DNA of 64,000 nucleotides from Deltaproteobacteria bacterium (GCA_029552245.1 JAKPDW010000071.1:1-64000); one strand, 5' to 3'. Counted from the stretch's first letter, positions 8,808 to 17,016 are shown. Numbers and translations: made by a program. Notes: a model not told the origin generated them from the sequence alone.

Positions 8808-9257
8808 ATGGACCAGGGCGAGTCGGAGGGGAAAGGGCGGCTGAAGGCGGTCGCCGTCATCGCGATCGTCACGTTCCTGGCAGGCGGGATCCTCGGGTAC
8901 TACATCTGGGGGTACCGGGGGCATCACCCACCGGATTACAAGGAGATGCTCAGGCAGACCATATCCTACATCTCCGCGCTCGAGGAGAAGAACCGCGAGC
9001 TCGCATCCCGCGTGAGCGGCCTGGAGAACGAGACCGCCTCGTTGAAGAAGAGGCTCGGCGAGGTCCCGGCCCAGGGCGTGCAGGACTCTGCCCGGACCGC
9101 CGAGCGGGAGCGGGAGTACGCCGAGCTCAAGGCAAAGGCCCAGGAGCGTGACGAGCTCCTCAAGGAGAACCAGCTGCTTCGCGAGAGGGTCCGATCCCTC
9201 GTGGAGGAGCTGCACGCGTCCGGCAGGCAACAAGGCGCCGCAAACACCTCTCCCTGA
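8808..9257 (+). CDS. Single-pass membrane protein with a long coiled coil
   Basis: A 149-residue protein of no recognised family. A short charged N-terminus precedes one membrane segment (AVAVIAIVTFLAGGILGYYI, about residues 14-33). A mostly helical region then runs to the end, with heptad-like leucines and glutamates (ISALEEKNRELASRVSGLEN; ELLKENQLLRERVRSLVEEL), so a coiled coil on the periplasmic side is likely. The start is set by AGGAG 6 nt before ATG 8808. It follows the LPS kinase by 137 nt in the same direction. A role in envelope assembly or tethering is only inference. Confidence 0.72.
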   Translation: MDQGESEGKGRLKAVAVIAIVTFLAGGILGYYIWGYRGHHPPDYKEMLRQTISYISALEEKNRELASRVSGLENETASLKKRLGEVPAQGVQDSARTAEREREYAELKAKAQERDELLKENQLLRERVRSLVEELHASGRQQGAANTSP

Positions 9258-9525
9258 GCCTCCCTCGGGCAAGGGCGCGATCGTCATTCCTCGTCCGCGT
9301 CCTGCGACAGGGTCGTGACGGTGGCCGGAACCGGGCCCGGGGTCCGGCTTCCGATGGTATCCACACCGCTTGGCGTCCTCGATCCCGCTGCCGGAACCCG
9401 TCCCTCGAGGGAGACAGGCCCGTTCGCGTCACCACCCCCCCAGCCTTGCGCCGATTGTGTCAAGCACGTGTTCCACGGTCCTCCCCACCGCCGAGGCGGT
9501 CAGCCGGCTCGCGCGTGTGACGCCC

Positions 9526-9539
9526 GAGGCCCGGGCCTC
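9526..9539. repeat. 14-bp perfect palindrome
   Basis: GAGGCCCGGGCCTC reads the same on both strands. A 6-bp hairpin at 9545-9561 follows directly. The site has no neighbouring promoter and lies in the gap between convergent genes. It may be part of a terminator or a repetitive palindromic element. Confidence 0.45.
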
Positions 9540-9795
9540 TCCCCTGGGGATCCTTTCCCCATGCCCGACGGCTGCCCGGTGCCAGGGCGGGCCCGGTCAG
9601 GTGCGTGCGGGTGCGCCTTGTGGCATCGTGCTCACCGGCAGGGGCCCTTGGGTGTGCTCGAGCGCGCTGTCGGCGCCTGCCTGGGAGAGCTCGAGGTGCG
9701 TGACGGCTCGAAGTCGGTGAGGCTCAGGAAGGAGCGCCCTGCGTCCAGCCGTGCGGAACGCATGGTGCTCCGGGGAAGAGGCCGGCCGACTCCAG

Positions 9796-9809
9796 GCCGG
9801 GATCCCGGC
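9796..9809. repeat. 14-bp perfect palindrome
   Basis: GCCGGGATCCCGGC lies about 100 bp beyond the stop of the leftward HD-GYP gene. A related but imperfect GCCGGGATCCCG is present at about 47430 in another spacer. Confidence 0.45.
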
Positions 9810-9911
9810 GGGAGATGTACCTGATTTCCCCGGGTCGGAGACGGGGTGTCGATGCTTGGGGCCTGTCCTCGGGCAAGAAGGCGGCAAGGTGCGACGCGGG
9901 GGACCCCTACC

Positions 9912-11339
9912 TTAGAACACGCCGATCACCTTGTGGAGGAAGAGCCTGGCGAGCTCGGGGTCGAACTGCGACCCCGCGCACCTGGTGATCTCCTCGACCG
10001 CCATCCCGACGGCCAGCCCCTTGCGGTAAGGCCTGTCCGAGGTCATGGCGTCGTACGCGTCGGCGATGGTTATGATGCGCGAGAGGAGGGGGATCTCGTT
10101 GTCCCCGATGCCGGCGGGGTATCCCTTCCCGTCGTACCGTTCGTGGTGATGCCTTATGATCTCCGTCTCGCGGTACATGGGCGGAAGCTGCTTGAGGATG
10201 TCCGCCCCGATATCGGGGTGTTTCCTGATGATGGTGAACTCCTCCTCGGTGAGCCTGTCCGGCTTGAGGAGGATGCTGTCCGGGATGCCCACCTTGCCGA
10301 TGTCGTGCAACGACGAGGCGATGTAGAGCACGTCCCGCTCTTCTGCCGACAGCCCGAGGGCGTTGGCGATCGCGATGGAGAAGTTGGTGACCCTGGTGGA
10401 ATGCTGGGACGTGTGAGGGTCCCGTGCATCCAGGATCTTGGCCATGCTCCTCAAGGTGGAGAGGATGTTCTCGTAGAGCCCCTCGTAGAGGGCCACGTTC
10501 TCCATGCGCTCGGCGGAGCGGTTCAGCAGGTAGAGGATCTTGGTCTCGGCCTCTTCGTCGAGGAGGGTCTCGGTCCTGACGTCGAGGGCCCCGAAGACCT
10601 GGCCCTCGATCGTGAGGGGGAAGAGCGTCTGGAAATGGCGCTCGCCGTCGAGAAACGAGTTGTCGACCCTGACGATCTTCCCGGCGAGGAGCTCGTCGGG
10701 CACCTGCAGCTCCGGCATGGGGCCGTTGTCGCGGGAAGGCTCGGGCAGTCCTCTCACGGGGTAGAACTTCACCTCCGAGTTTCCGATCAGCTGCTTGGAG
10801 ACGTCCACGATGGCGCCCACCAGGTCCCTGATGCCCTTGAGGCTCACGATCTTCTCGGATATGGCCTTGAGAGAGCTTATCTCCCTCGCCTTGTCCTCGA
10901 GCTGGCCCTTGAGGTTGTCTATGATCCGGTACAGCTGCAGGGTGTCGGAGAACCTCCTGTTCTCCTCCAGGATCGTCTTCTCCCTCCGCATCTTGTTCAG
11001 GAGGATCTGGATCTGGCTCATCTTGAAGGGCTTGGGGAGGAAGTCCGAGGCGCCGCACTTCATGGCGTCGATCGCGATTTCCAGGGAGGCGTAGCCCGTG
11101 ATCACGATGATGGGAATGGAGATGTCCCGGGCCTTGATCTTCTTTATGAGCTCGAGCCCCGTCATCCTGGGCATCATGATATCCGTGAACACGCACAGGT
11201 AACGCCTCGACTCGACGAGGCCGAGCGCCTCCTGGCCGTCCGGAGCCGTGTCGCAGGCGTACCCGAGGTCCTCCACGATGCTGCGGATAGTCTGGCGTAT
11301 CCCCTGGTCGTCGTCCACTATGAGCACGCGGTCTTCCAT
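9912..11339 (-). CDS. Response regulator with REC, GAF-like and HD-GYP domains
   Basis: A 475-residue cytoplasmic signalling protein. Residues 1-120 are a receiver domain (VLIVDDDQGIR, phosphoacceptor in VFTDIMMPRMTG, TGYAS, KPF). Residues about 150-290 look like a GAF-type sensor. Residues about 295-475 form an HD-GYP domain with SLHDIGKVGIP, HHERYDGKGYP and DAMTSDRPY. HD-GYP proteins hydrolyse cyclic di-GMP to GMP, so phosphorylation probably lowers c-di-GMP. Its start shares one base with the stop of the REC/SHOCT gene (TGATG), so the two regulators are translationally coupled. No histidine kinase is adjacent. Confidence 0.9.
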   Translation of the reverse strand: MEDRVLIVDDDQGIRQTIRSIVEDLGYACDTAPDGQEALGLVESRRYLCVFTDIMMPRMTGLELIKKIKARDISIPIIVITGYASLEIAIDAMKCGASDFLPKPFKMSQIQILLNKMRREKTILEENRRFSDTLQLYRIIDNLKGQLEDKAREISSLKAISEKIVSLKGIRDLVGAIVDVSKQLIGNSEVKFYPVRGLPEPSRDNGPMPELQVPDELLAGKIVRVDNSFLDGERHFQTLFPLTIEGQVFGALDVRTETLLDEEAETKILYLLNRSAERMENVALYEGLYENILSTLRSMAKILDARDPHTSQHSTRVTNFSIAIANALGLSAEERDVLYIASSLHDIGKVGIPDSILLKPDRLTEEEFTIIRKHPDIGADILKQLPPMYRETEIIRHHHERYDGKGYPAGIGDNEIPLLSRIITIADAYDAMTSDRPYRKGLAVGMAVEEITRCAGSQFDPELARLFLHKVIGVF

Positions 11340-11953
11340 CAGACTATCCTCTTGAGGATCTTCCCCTTGTACTCGCCGAACTCGCTCTCGGTGATGAGGC
11401 CGTCGTTTTTGAGCCGCCCCAGGTATTCGATCGCGGCGAGGGCCTTGTTCATGTCCAAGGATGAGTGAACAGGCTGCATGGGCTGGGCGAGCAGGAAGGG
11501 GGTGCCGACGTCCTCCCCGCCCGTCTTCATGCGCTCTCTGAGCGCCTCGAGCTCCAGCGTGAGGCTCCTCACCTTCTCGACGAGGTCCTGGCGCTGCCTG
11601 ACCTTCCGTACGACGATGCGTATCTCCTCCATGTTGAACGGCTTCTTGATGTAGGAGAACGCGCCCTTGTTCACGGCCTCAATCGCGGAGTCCAGTGATG
11701 CGTAGCCCGTGATGAGCACGAAGGGGACGTCGACGCCCGCCTTGGACATCGCCTCCAGGAGCCCGAGACCGGACATGCCCGGGAGGATGAGGTCGGAGAT
11801 GACCATGTCGTAGCGCTCGGAAACGATCGAGGCGAGGGCCTCCTCGGCCAGGTGGAACCTCCTGCTCGTAACGCCCTCTTCCTCCAGGATCTGTTCTATG
11901 ATGTCGAGGATGGAGTCGTCGTCGTCCACGATGCATGCGCGTACTTCGGCCAT
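11339..11953 (-). CDS. Response regulator with a C-terminal SHOCT-like segment
   Basis: A 204-residue protein. The N-terminal receiver domain has the acidic pocket (IVDDDDSILDI), phosphoacceptor D in MVISDLILPGMSG, TGYAS and KKPF. A helical linker follows, then a short C-terminal SHOCT-type module (YLGRLKNDGLITESEFGEYK) of the kind used for oligomerisation. It has no DNA-binding or catalytic output domain, so it probably passes a signal by protein contact, perhaps to the HD-GYP regulator whose start it overlaps by one base. It is 33 nt downstream of mltG in the same leftward run. Confidence 0.85.
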   Translation of the reverse strand: MAEVRACIVDDDDSILDIIEQILEEEGVTSRRFHLAEEALASIVSERYDMVISDLILPGMSGLGLLEAMSKAGVDVPFVLITGYASLDSAIEAVNKGAFSYIKKPFNMEEIRIVVRKVRQRQDLVEKVRSLTLELEALRERMKTGGEDVGTPFLLAQPMQPVHSSLDMNKALAAIEYLGRLKNDGLITESEFGEYKGKILKRIV

Positions 11954-11986
11954 GATCTCCCTTATCGAACGTGAGGGTGCGCGACT

Positions 11987-12997
11987 TTAGAAGAGAGGTC
12001 GGCCGCCTCGAGGGCCTGTGATCCCCGAGATCGCTCGGTTGTGCTCCTCGATGGTGGCCGAGAATACGTGGGTGCCGTCCCCCCTTGCAAAGAAGTAGAG
12101 GTAGTTCGATCTGGCGGGCCATAAAGCCGCCTTCAGGGAATCTTCCCCGGGGTTGCATATGGGCCCGGGCGGCAGTCCCTTGTGCAGGTAGGTGTTGTAC
12201 GGGGATTCCCTGAGGAGGTCGACGTGTCTGATCCTGCCCGTGAACCCGTCGATCCCGTAGATCGCCGTAGGGTCCGACTGGAGGCGTATGCCTCGGCGTA
12301 GGCGGTTATGGAAGACGGACGAGACGAGCGGCTTCTCATGGGCGACCTTCGCCTCCTTCTCGATGAGCGAGGCCAGGGTGACGGCCTCTCTCATGGAGAG
12401 CCCGAGAGTGCGCGCACGTTCTTCCATCTCCTGCGTGTAGACCTGCTTGAAGCGGCCGACCATCTTGGCCATCACCTCGAGGGGTGTGGAGCGGGGGACG
12501 AGGAAGTAGGTGTCCGGGAAGAGGAAGCCCTCCATCGATGGGGCGTCTATGCCGAAGAACGAGGCCGTCTGCGGGTCCCTGGCCTTCGCCAGGAAGGCGT
12601 CCCTCTCCATGACGCCTGTCTGCGCCACGGCATGGGCGATCTGGAAGATCGTGTATCCCTCGGGTATGGTGACACGGTGCCTGAGGGTCTTGCCCATGAA
12701 GAGGATATCCATGACCTCGAGGGGCCTGTGAGCCCCCTCGAACACGTAGATGCCCGCCTGGAGCCGTCTCGCCTTTCCCGTGGCGAGCGCGAGCGCCATG
12801 AACGTCGGCGCGTCCGAGACGACGCCCTTCTCTTCGAGGGTGCGCGATATCTGCCACGAACCCGAGCCGCGCGTGATCTCGAGGAGCACGGTCTCGGGCG
12901 GCCTGACCTGGGTCGAGACGAAGGACAGGGCGTGGCCGGCCAAACCCACGGCCAGAACCACGATCGCCGTCGTCACCGTGTGCGCTTTCGGGCTCAT
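11987..12997 (-). CDS. mltG: Endolytic murein transglycosylase MltG
   Basis: A 336-residue YceG/MltG protein. MltG cleaves nascent peptidoglycan strands in the periplasm and ends glycan elongation. A single N-terminal membrane anchor (TAIVVLAVGLAGHAL) is followed by a LysM-like segment and the catalytic domain with ASLIEKEAKVAHEKP (catalytic glutamate), VFHNRLRRGIRLQSDPT and SPYNTYLHKGLPPGPICNPG. The length matches the family. The start at 12997 overlaps the ruvX stop in ATGA, the usual ruvX-mltG pairing in Desulfobacterota. In-frame sequence further upstream is the antisense of nothing known and is not counted. Confidence 0.95.
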   Translation of the reverse strand: MSPKAHTVTTAIVVLAVGLAGHALSFVSTQVRPPETVLLEITRGSGSWQISRTLEEKGVVSDAPTFMALALATGKARRLQAGIYVFEGAHRPLEVMDILFMGKTLRHRVTIPEGYTIFQIAHAVAQTGVMERDAFLAKARDPQTASFFGIDAPSMEGFLFPDTYFLVPRSTPLEVMAKMVGRFKQVYTQEMEERARTLGLSMREAVTLASLIEKEAKVAHEKPLVSSVFHNRLRRGIRLQSDPTAIYGIDGFTGRIRHVDLLRESPYNTYLHKGLPPGPICNPGEDSLKAALWPARSNYLYFFARGDGTHVFSATIEEHNRAISGITGPRGGRPLF

Positions 12998-13407
12998 GTC
13001 TTCTGCGAGTCCAGGTATCCCTGGAGGATGATCCCAGCGGCTATCTTGTCGACGAGTTTCCTCATCCTTTTCGGGCTCACCTCGTGACCGGCGAGCAGCT
13101 CCTCGGCCTCGAACGACGAGAGACGCTCGTCCCAGAACACCACCGGCAGGCCGGTCAGCTCGGCCACACGCTCGCCCCAAAGGCAGGCCTCGCGGGCCTT
13201 GGGGCCCTCGGTCCCGTCCATGTTGTACGGGAGGCCGACCACGATCTTCTCCACCCCGTAGCTTCGAGCGATGGCTTGTATCTCGAGGAGGTGCGAGTCG
13301 TCCGGCCTCACCTCGAGGACCTTTAGTGGATGGGCCATGATCCCGGCGGGGTCGCTGACCGCGATGCCGATCCTCTTCGTCCCGTAATCTATGCCGAGGA
13401 TGCGCAT
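12994..13407 (-). CDS. ruvX: RuvX/YqgF RNase H-fold protein
   Basis: A 137-residue YqgF-family protein with MRILGIDYGTKRIGIAVSDP, the catalytic-site VVGLPYNMDG and DERLSSFEAEELL. Family members act in 16S rRNA 5'-end maturation (E. coli YqgF) and have been linked to Holliday junction resolution. The ATGA overlap couples it to mltG. A 79-nt gap separates it from the upstream zinc-ribbon gene. Confidence 0.94.
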   Translation of the reverse strand: MRILGIDYGTKRIGIAVSDPAGIMAHPLKVLEVRPDDSHLLEIQAIARSYGVEKIVVGLPYNMDGTEGPKAREACLWGERVAELTGLPVVFWDERLSSFEAEELLAGHEVSPKRMRKLVDKIAAGIILQGYLDSQKT

Positions 13408-13486
13408 GGTATCACTCTGGTTCGGGGGTGTGTTTCGACTGCATGCTCCCGGTCCGGCCGGACGGTGAGGCGGGGGGGGGGCTGTC

Positions 13487-14425
13487 TCACTGTCTCCAAC
13501 GGATATCCTTGACCTCCACCTGGTACGACGAGGCCTCCCTCGCCGTCTTGCCGAAGAAGGCGACGGCGAAGGGTATGTCGCCTCCCGGCAGCGTGGAGCC
13601 GGGGGTGGCGGGGTCGGAGGTGAGGAGGGCGTCTATGTCTGCCCGCGGCTGCCTCACGAACTCGCTCGTGTCGGGCACGATGCCTGCATACGCGATGCGT
13701 TTTTCCATCAGGGCCCCTGCCCGGTCGTACACCCTGGCCTCGACCATGACCGATTCCACCGGCACTCCCGAGATCTTTCTGAGGGTGCCCCTGATCACGA
13801 GCACCGCTCCTTCCTGCTCGTGCGTGAGCAGTTCATGGGTGACGTTTCTCTCGTCGATCTCGAAGAACGGCCCCGCGGTCTTGGGTTGGGAGGGCAGGCC
13901 TTGGTCCTGCCTGCCGGAGAGGGGAAGGATCCTGTCCTTGAAGAACCACCCGAGGGCCGCGGCGATCACCACGATGCAGGCGACGGCGGCCGCCGCCTTC
14001 AGGACGGTCCTCGTGCGGGAGGTCTCCTCGACGGCGACGGGGGCTTCCTCCTCGGTTACGGCCGTCTCTTCCGCCGCACCCAGGATCGAGTCTATCTCGC
14101 GCATGACCGATTCCGTGGGGGGTTCCTCACCCTCCACGTGAACCTGGGCGCCTTCCTCGACCGCTTCGGGGACATCCCCGGGCGTCTCCACGATGCCTTC
14201 CTGTTCCGTGGGCCTCAGGGTCGGTGACTCCTGCTCCTTGTCCTGCCGTGTGCCCGCCTTCTGGACGAGGAGGTCGAATTCTTCTTCCAGGGAAAGGCCT
14301 TGGTCGATCGTGTGCTCGAAGACGTGCCTGCATACGCTGCATCGCATCATGTACGTCGTCTTTGCAGGGTCCGGCTGGACGAACCTGAACTTGGAGCGGC
14401 AGTTTGGACACTCGATGACGATCAC
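13487..14425 (-). CDS. Zinc-ribbon (MJ0042/DUF3426-like) single-pass membrane protein
   Basis: A 312-residue protein starting with a zinc ribbon (CPNCRSKF ... CSVCRHVF, residues about 5-35). An acidic low-complexity linker follows, then one membrane segment (AAAAVACIVVIAAALGWFF) and a C-terminal periplasmic domain with VLVIRGTLRKISGVPVESV, typical of the DUF3426 fold in deltaproteobacterial zinc-ribbon proteins. The start is GTG 14425, overlapping the hpt stop in GTGA. The function is unknown; a membrane-linked sensing or assembly role is a guess. Confidence 0.85.
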   Translation of the reverse strand: MIVIECPNCRSKFRFVQPDPAKTTYMMRCSVCRHVFEHTIDQGLSLEEEFDLLVQKAGTRQDKEQESPTLRPTEQEGIVETPGDVPEAVEEGAQVHVEGEEPPTESVMREIDSILGAAEETAVTEEEAPVAVEETSRTRTVLKAAAAVACIVVIAAALGWFFKDRILPLSGRQDQGLPSQPKTAGPFFEIDERNVTHELLTHEQEGAVLVIRGTLRKISGVPVESVMVEARVYDRAGALMEKRIAYAGIVPDTSEFVRQPRADIDALLTSDPATPGSTLPGGDIPFAVAFFGKTAREASSYQVEVKDIRWRQ

Positions 14426-14955
14426 GGCATGGCCCCTCGTATATCCGACGCATCGAGCACGTAGAGCTCGGGCAGCGTCCGGTAGCTCTCGGCGTAGTCG
14501 AGGCCGTATCCCACGACGAACCCTTCCTCGATCCTGAACCCGAAGAAATCCGGGGAGATCGGGGCCTCCCTCCTCGCGGTCTTGTCGATCATGGTGCAGA
14601 TCTTCACCGATGCGGGGCCCATGCGCTCGAGGTGACGTTTGAACGCGAGCAGGCTGTGGCCCGTGTCCATGATGTCGTCTACCACGAGCACGTGGACGCC
14701 CTGTATGTCTTCGTGGACGTCGTCCACGATCTTCACGTCCCCCTCGGGGCTGTCGGACTTGCCGTAGCTGGACAGGCGCGCGAAATCGATCCTCGTGGGC
14801 AACGAGACGGCGCGTACCAGGTCGGACATGAACATGAAACCGCCCTTGAGGATCCCCACGACGAGAAGCTCTTTGCCCATGTAGGAGCGGGATATCTCTT
14901 CGCCGAGCTGAGACACCTTCCGGGATATGGCGAGGGCGTCGTAGAGCTTCCTCAT
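14422..14955 (-). CDS. hpt: Hypoxanthine phosphoribosyltransferase
   Basis: A 177-residue purine-salvage enzyme converting hypoxanthine or guanine plus PRPP to IMP or GMP. The PRPP loop VLVVDDIMDTGHSL is intact, with VGILKGGFMFMSDLVRA for the pyrophosphate loop and DFFGFRIEEGFVVGYGLDY for the base pocket; the length fits the family. ATG 14955 has no Shine-Dalgarno sequence. A strong promoter ends only 7 nt before it, so the mRNA is probably leaderless. Its stop overlaps the next gene in GTGA, making it the first gene of the leftward run. Confidence 0.95.
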   Translation of the reverse strand: MRKLYDALAISRKVSQLGEEISRSYMGKELLVVGILKGGFMFMSDLVRAVSLPTRIDFARLSSYGKSDSPEGDVKIVDDVHEDIQGVHVLVVDDIMDTGHSLLAFKRHLERMGPASVKICTMIDKTARREAPISPDFFGFRIEEGFVVGYGLDYAESYRTLPELYVLDASDIRGAMP

Positions 14956-14962
14956 GCCATGA

Positions 14963-14991
14963 TCTATAACGTATCGACGGGGGGGTGTCAA
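14963..14991 (-). promoter_or_regulatory. Sigma70 promoter of hpt
   Basis: On the minus strand TTGACA (14991-14986) and TATAGA (14968-14963) are separated by exactly 17 nt, one mismatch from full consensus. The -10 ends 7 nt before the hpt ATG, so the predicted +1 falls on or next to the start codon. Confidence 0.75.
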
Positions 14992-15308
14992 CGACACTGC
15001 CTTTACAGGCGCCCACTTTCCTCTGTTGGGCGGGCCGTGAGGCAAGACATCGCCGCTTGGTGCGTCTTGCACTTGCTGGTTGCCGTGGGATGGAGGGGTA
15101 CGGCCGGAGGGGGGCAAACGTCGTCGGGTCTCCGCGAACCGGGACCGGATACCGTGGAATGCACGCCTTCCTGGGCCGGGCGTCGTCTGGGACCCTTCAC
15201 GTTCGCCCTGCATCCGGGTCTGTCCACGGTGGACATCGGGGGCCTGCGCGGAGATATTGTCACGAATCGAAGAGTGGGGTAATCTTTCGAGAGAGGCGGT
15301 GGGATGAG
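14992..15308. other. Divergent spacer between hpt and the PilZ gene
   Basis: No gene is supported. It holds the palindrome at 15221-15235 and a weak promoter-like pair, TTGTCA (15257-15262) and TAATCT (15280-15285) with 17 nt between, that could serve the PilZ gene. Confidence 0.4.
15221..15235. promoter_or_regulatory. Operator-like inverted repeat upstream of the PilZ gene
   Basis: TGTCCAC-G-GTGGACA has perfect 7-bp arms around one base, as expected for a dimeric regulator. It ends 22 bp upstream of the possible PilZ -35 element. No regulator gene is adjacent. Confidence 0.4.
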
Positions 15309-15617
15309 ATGAAGGACCGCAGGGCGCACAAGAGGGTGAAGGTGGACTTGCGGGCTGCCTACAAGGACGACGGGTTCGTCCTGCGTACAGGCAGGGTGCT
15401 GAATCTCGGCAAGGGGGGCATGTACCTCGAGACGGGCCGCGGTGTGGCGCTCGGGGGCTTCGTGGACGCCAGCATAGACGACAGGGAGTTCGGCAAGGTC
15501 ATCTCCGTGAGGGGGAGGGTGGCCCACAAGACGCCCGATGGTGTGGGGGTCACCTTCGTGCGGGTGGATAGGCTGGGGCTCATGAATATCCTCACCTATC
15601 ACGGCGCGCCCTTCTGA
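15309..15617 (+). CDS. PilZ-domain protein
   Basis: A 102-residue single-domain PilZ protein, a likely c-di-GMP receptor. It has the arginine motif RRAHKR near the start and NLGKGGM in place of the usual D/N-x-S-x-x-G; the serine position is glycine, so binding may be altered. Start ATG 15309 follows GTGGGATGAG, a modest ribosome site. HD-GYP proteins elsewhere in the window point to the same second messenger. The output is unknown. Confidence 0.85.
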   Translation: MKDRRAHKRVKVDLRAAYKDDGFVLRTGRVLNLGKGGMYLETGRGVALGGFVDASIDDREFGKVISVRGRVAHKTPDGVGVTFVRVDRLGLMNILTYHGAPF

Positions 15618-15874
15618 GGGGCCGCTTGCACGCCCGGGCAAACGCCGTTCCCTTCGCGGCCGTGCCGGGGTATCCATCGCGGGTGTGAGGACCGGGTCGA
15701 CCCCGGGCGACGAGGTTGATCGAGCCCTACGTCCCGATCCTGCTCGCCCCCCATGGGGAGGGGACGTTCTTCCTTGCGCGGGCTGCGAGGTTCATCGAGT
15801 TCCGGGGCTTATTCCCGCTGAGGGTGGAGACCGTCTCAACCCCTGGGCCCTCGTCGCATACCCTGGGCCGATAC

Positions 15875-16891
15875 TCACTTTCGGCCGAGAACCAGCGCAC
15901 CCTTCTCGATGAGCTCCTTGGATTGAACCACGAGCCCCATGGAAGACGAGTCCAGGGACTGGAGCACCACGATGACGCCTATGGGATCATGGAACGACGC
16001 GGCTTGCCTGTTTGCATCACCGCCCAGGGCGTCGGTCTTCCTGTAGACCGACAGGAGGGCTCCCTTTTCCACCCCCTGCCTCGTGCCGGCGTTCACGAAG
16101 ACGAGGTCGAAGGTGGCCCCGCCCACGACCCCGCCGTGGTGATCCATGACCACCCCGGAGATGCCCGATGGTTCGGATATGTCGAGGGCCACGGGTTTTA
16201 TGGGCGGGATGTCGTCGAAGATGATGCTGCCGATCCGCGATTCCTGGAGAGAGTACGTGACGGTGGCCTTGACGAGGCCGCCCACGACCTCGTCAACCCG
16301 CGCCATCCCCGTGATGCGGTAGAGGTACCCTGCAGAATCGCCTTCCTCGTCAACGATGTCCTGGATCTTGGTCACGATGGTGACGACCTGGTCTTTCTTG
16401 AAGGCGGAGCCCGAACTGATGACGATGTGGTCGTTCTCCGAGATGAGCTCGCCGTTTTCGACCTTCCTGACGATCTCGCCGGAGCCTTTGAGCAGGTTGG
16501 GGCTGAACATGTACAAGGCGAACTGGGGGGCCAGCACTACCGACTTGTCCTTGACTGAGGCGATCTCCCGGGGTGTGTAGAAGACGGCCTCGCGCTCTTC
16601 TCCCCCTCGTTCAGGCGAGGGGATGATCTTCAGGATCGTCCTGCCGCCCTCGGTCGTGATGATCACCCTGTCCCCGGGGTATATGAGGTGGGGGTTCGTG
16701 ATGTCCTGGTTGTTCGCCCAGACGAGAGGCCACTTCCACGGCGTCTTGAGGTACTTCATGGAGATGTCCCACAGGGTGTCCCCCTTCACCACGGTATGGG
16801 TGGTTTCCTCCGCCCTCAGGTCGGAGGTGCCCCTGAAGGCCAGGAACACAACGACTGCCAGGAAAACGATGGGAAGGCTCGGCTTTCTCAA
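15875..16891 (-). CDS. LysM-domain secreted or periplasmic protein
   Basis: A 338-residue exported protein. A signal peptide (LPIVFLAVVVFLAFRGTSDLRA) is followed by one LysM domain (THTVVKGDTLWDISMKYLKT ... NPHLIYPGDRV, about residues 30-80) that should bind peptidoglycan, and then a long beta-rich region with no named family. The start is decided by the ribosome site: a full AAAGGAGG lies 7 nt before TTG 16891, whereas upstream in-frame ATGs have none and would place the signal peptide too far in. Similar LysM proteins are common next to housekeeping genes in Desulfobacterota. It is divergent from the winged-helix gene. Confidence 0.85.
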   Translation of the reverse strand: MRKPSLPIVFLAVVVFLAFRGTSDLRAEETTHTVVKGDTLWDISMKYLKTPWKWPLVWANNQDITNPHLIYPGDRVIITTEGGRTILKIIPSPERGGEEREAVFYTPREIASVKDKSVVLAPQFALYMFSPNLLKGSGEIVRKVENGELISENDHIVISSGSAFKKDQVVTIVTKIQDIVDEEGDSAGYLYRITGMARVDEVVGGLVKATVTYSLQESRIGSIIFDDIPPIKPVALDISEPSGISGVVMDHHGGVVGGATFDLVFVNAGTRQGVEKGALLSVYRKTDALGGDANRQAASFHDPIGVIVVLQSLDSSSMGLVVQSKELIEKGALVLGRK

Positions 16892-16898
16892 GGCGGAT

Positions 16899-16906
16899 CC
16901 TCCTTT
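16899..16906 (-). promoter_or_regulatory. Ribosome binding site that selects a TTG start
   Basis: AAAGGAGG on the minus strand is a near-perfect anti-16S match, 7 nt before TTG 16891 of the LysM gene. No ATG or GTG is placed as well. Confidence 0.75.
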
Positions 16907-16931
16907 TGCGATCATCTGAACGGACGAGCAC

Positions 16932-16960
16932 ATCATTTGTTTCTTGATCGGATATGTCAA
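16932..16960 (-). promoter_or_regulatory. Possible promoter of the LysM gene
   Basis: A perfect TTGACA (16960-16955) is followed after 17 nt by AATGAT (16937-16932), a weak -10. The predicted leader is about 35 nt and includes the AAAGGAGG site. Confidence 0.45.
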
Positions 16961-16980
16961 GGTCATTCTTGAATCATGCC

Positions 16981-17009
16981 TTGTATCGTCGCGGCCTTTG
17001 GACTAGAGT
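16981..17009 (+). promoter_or_regulatory. Weak promoter, leaderless geometry, before the winged-helix gene
   Basis: TTGTAT (16981-16986), 17 nt, TAGAGT (17004-17009), then 7 nt to ATG 17017. The match to consensus is poor at -35. The spacing equals that seen at hpt. Confidence 0.35.
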
Positions 17010-17016
17010 GACCATT

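Larger units (their letters stand above)
9258..9911. other. 654-bp spacer between convergent genes, rich in palindromes
   Basis: No protein is supported. It contains perfect palindromes GAGGCCCGGGCCTC (9526-9539) and GCCGGGATCCCGGC (9796-9809), plus a 6-bp hairpin TGGGGA-TCCTT-TCCCCA (9545-9561). It sits between the convergent coiled-coil and HD-GYP genes, so some of these may end both transcripts. Confidence 0.5.

Noticed and set aside
9315-9824. Possible gene of 169 codons in the 9.3-9.8 kb spacer
   Set aside because: No ribosome site, low-complexity translation, no recognisable motif, and several perfect palindromes run through it.
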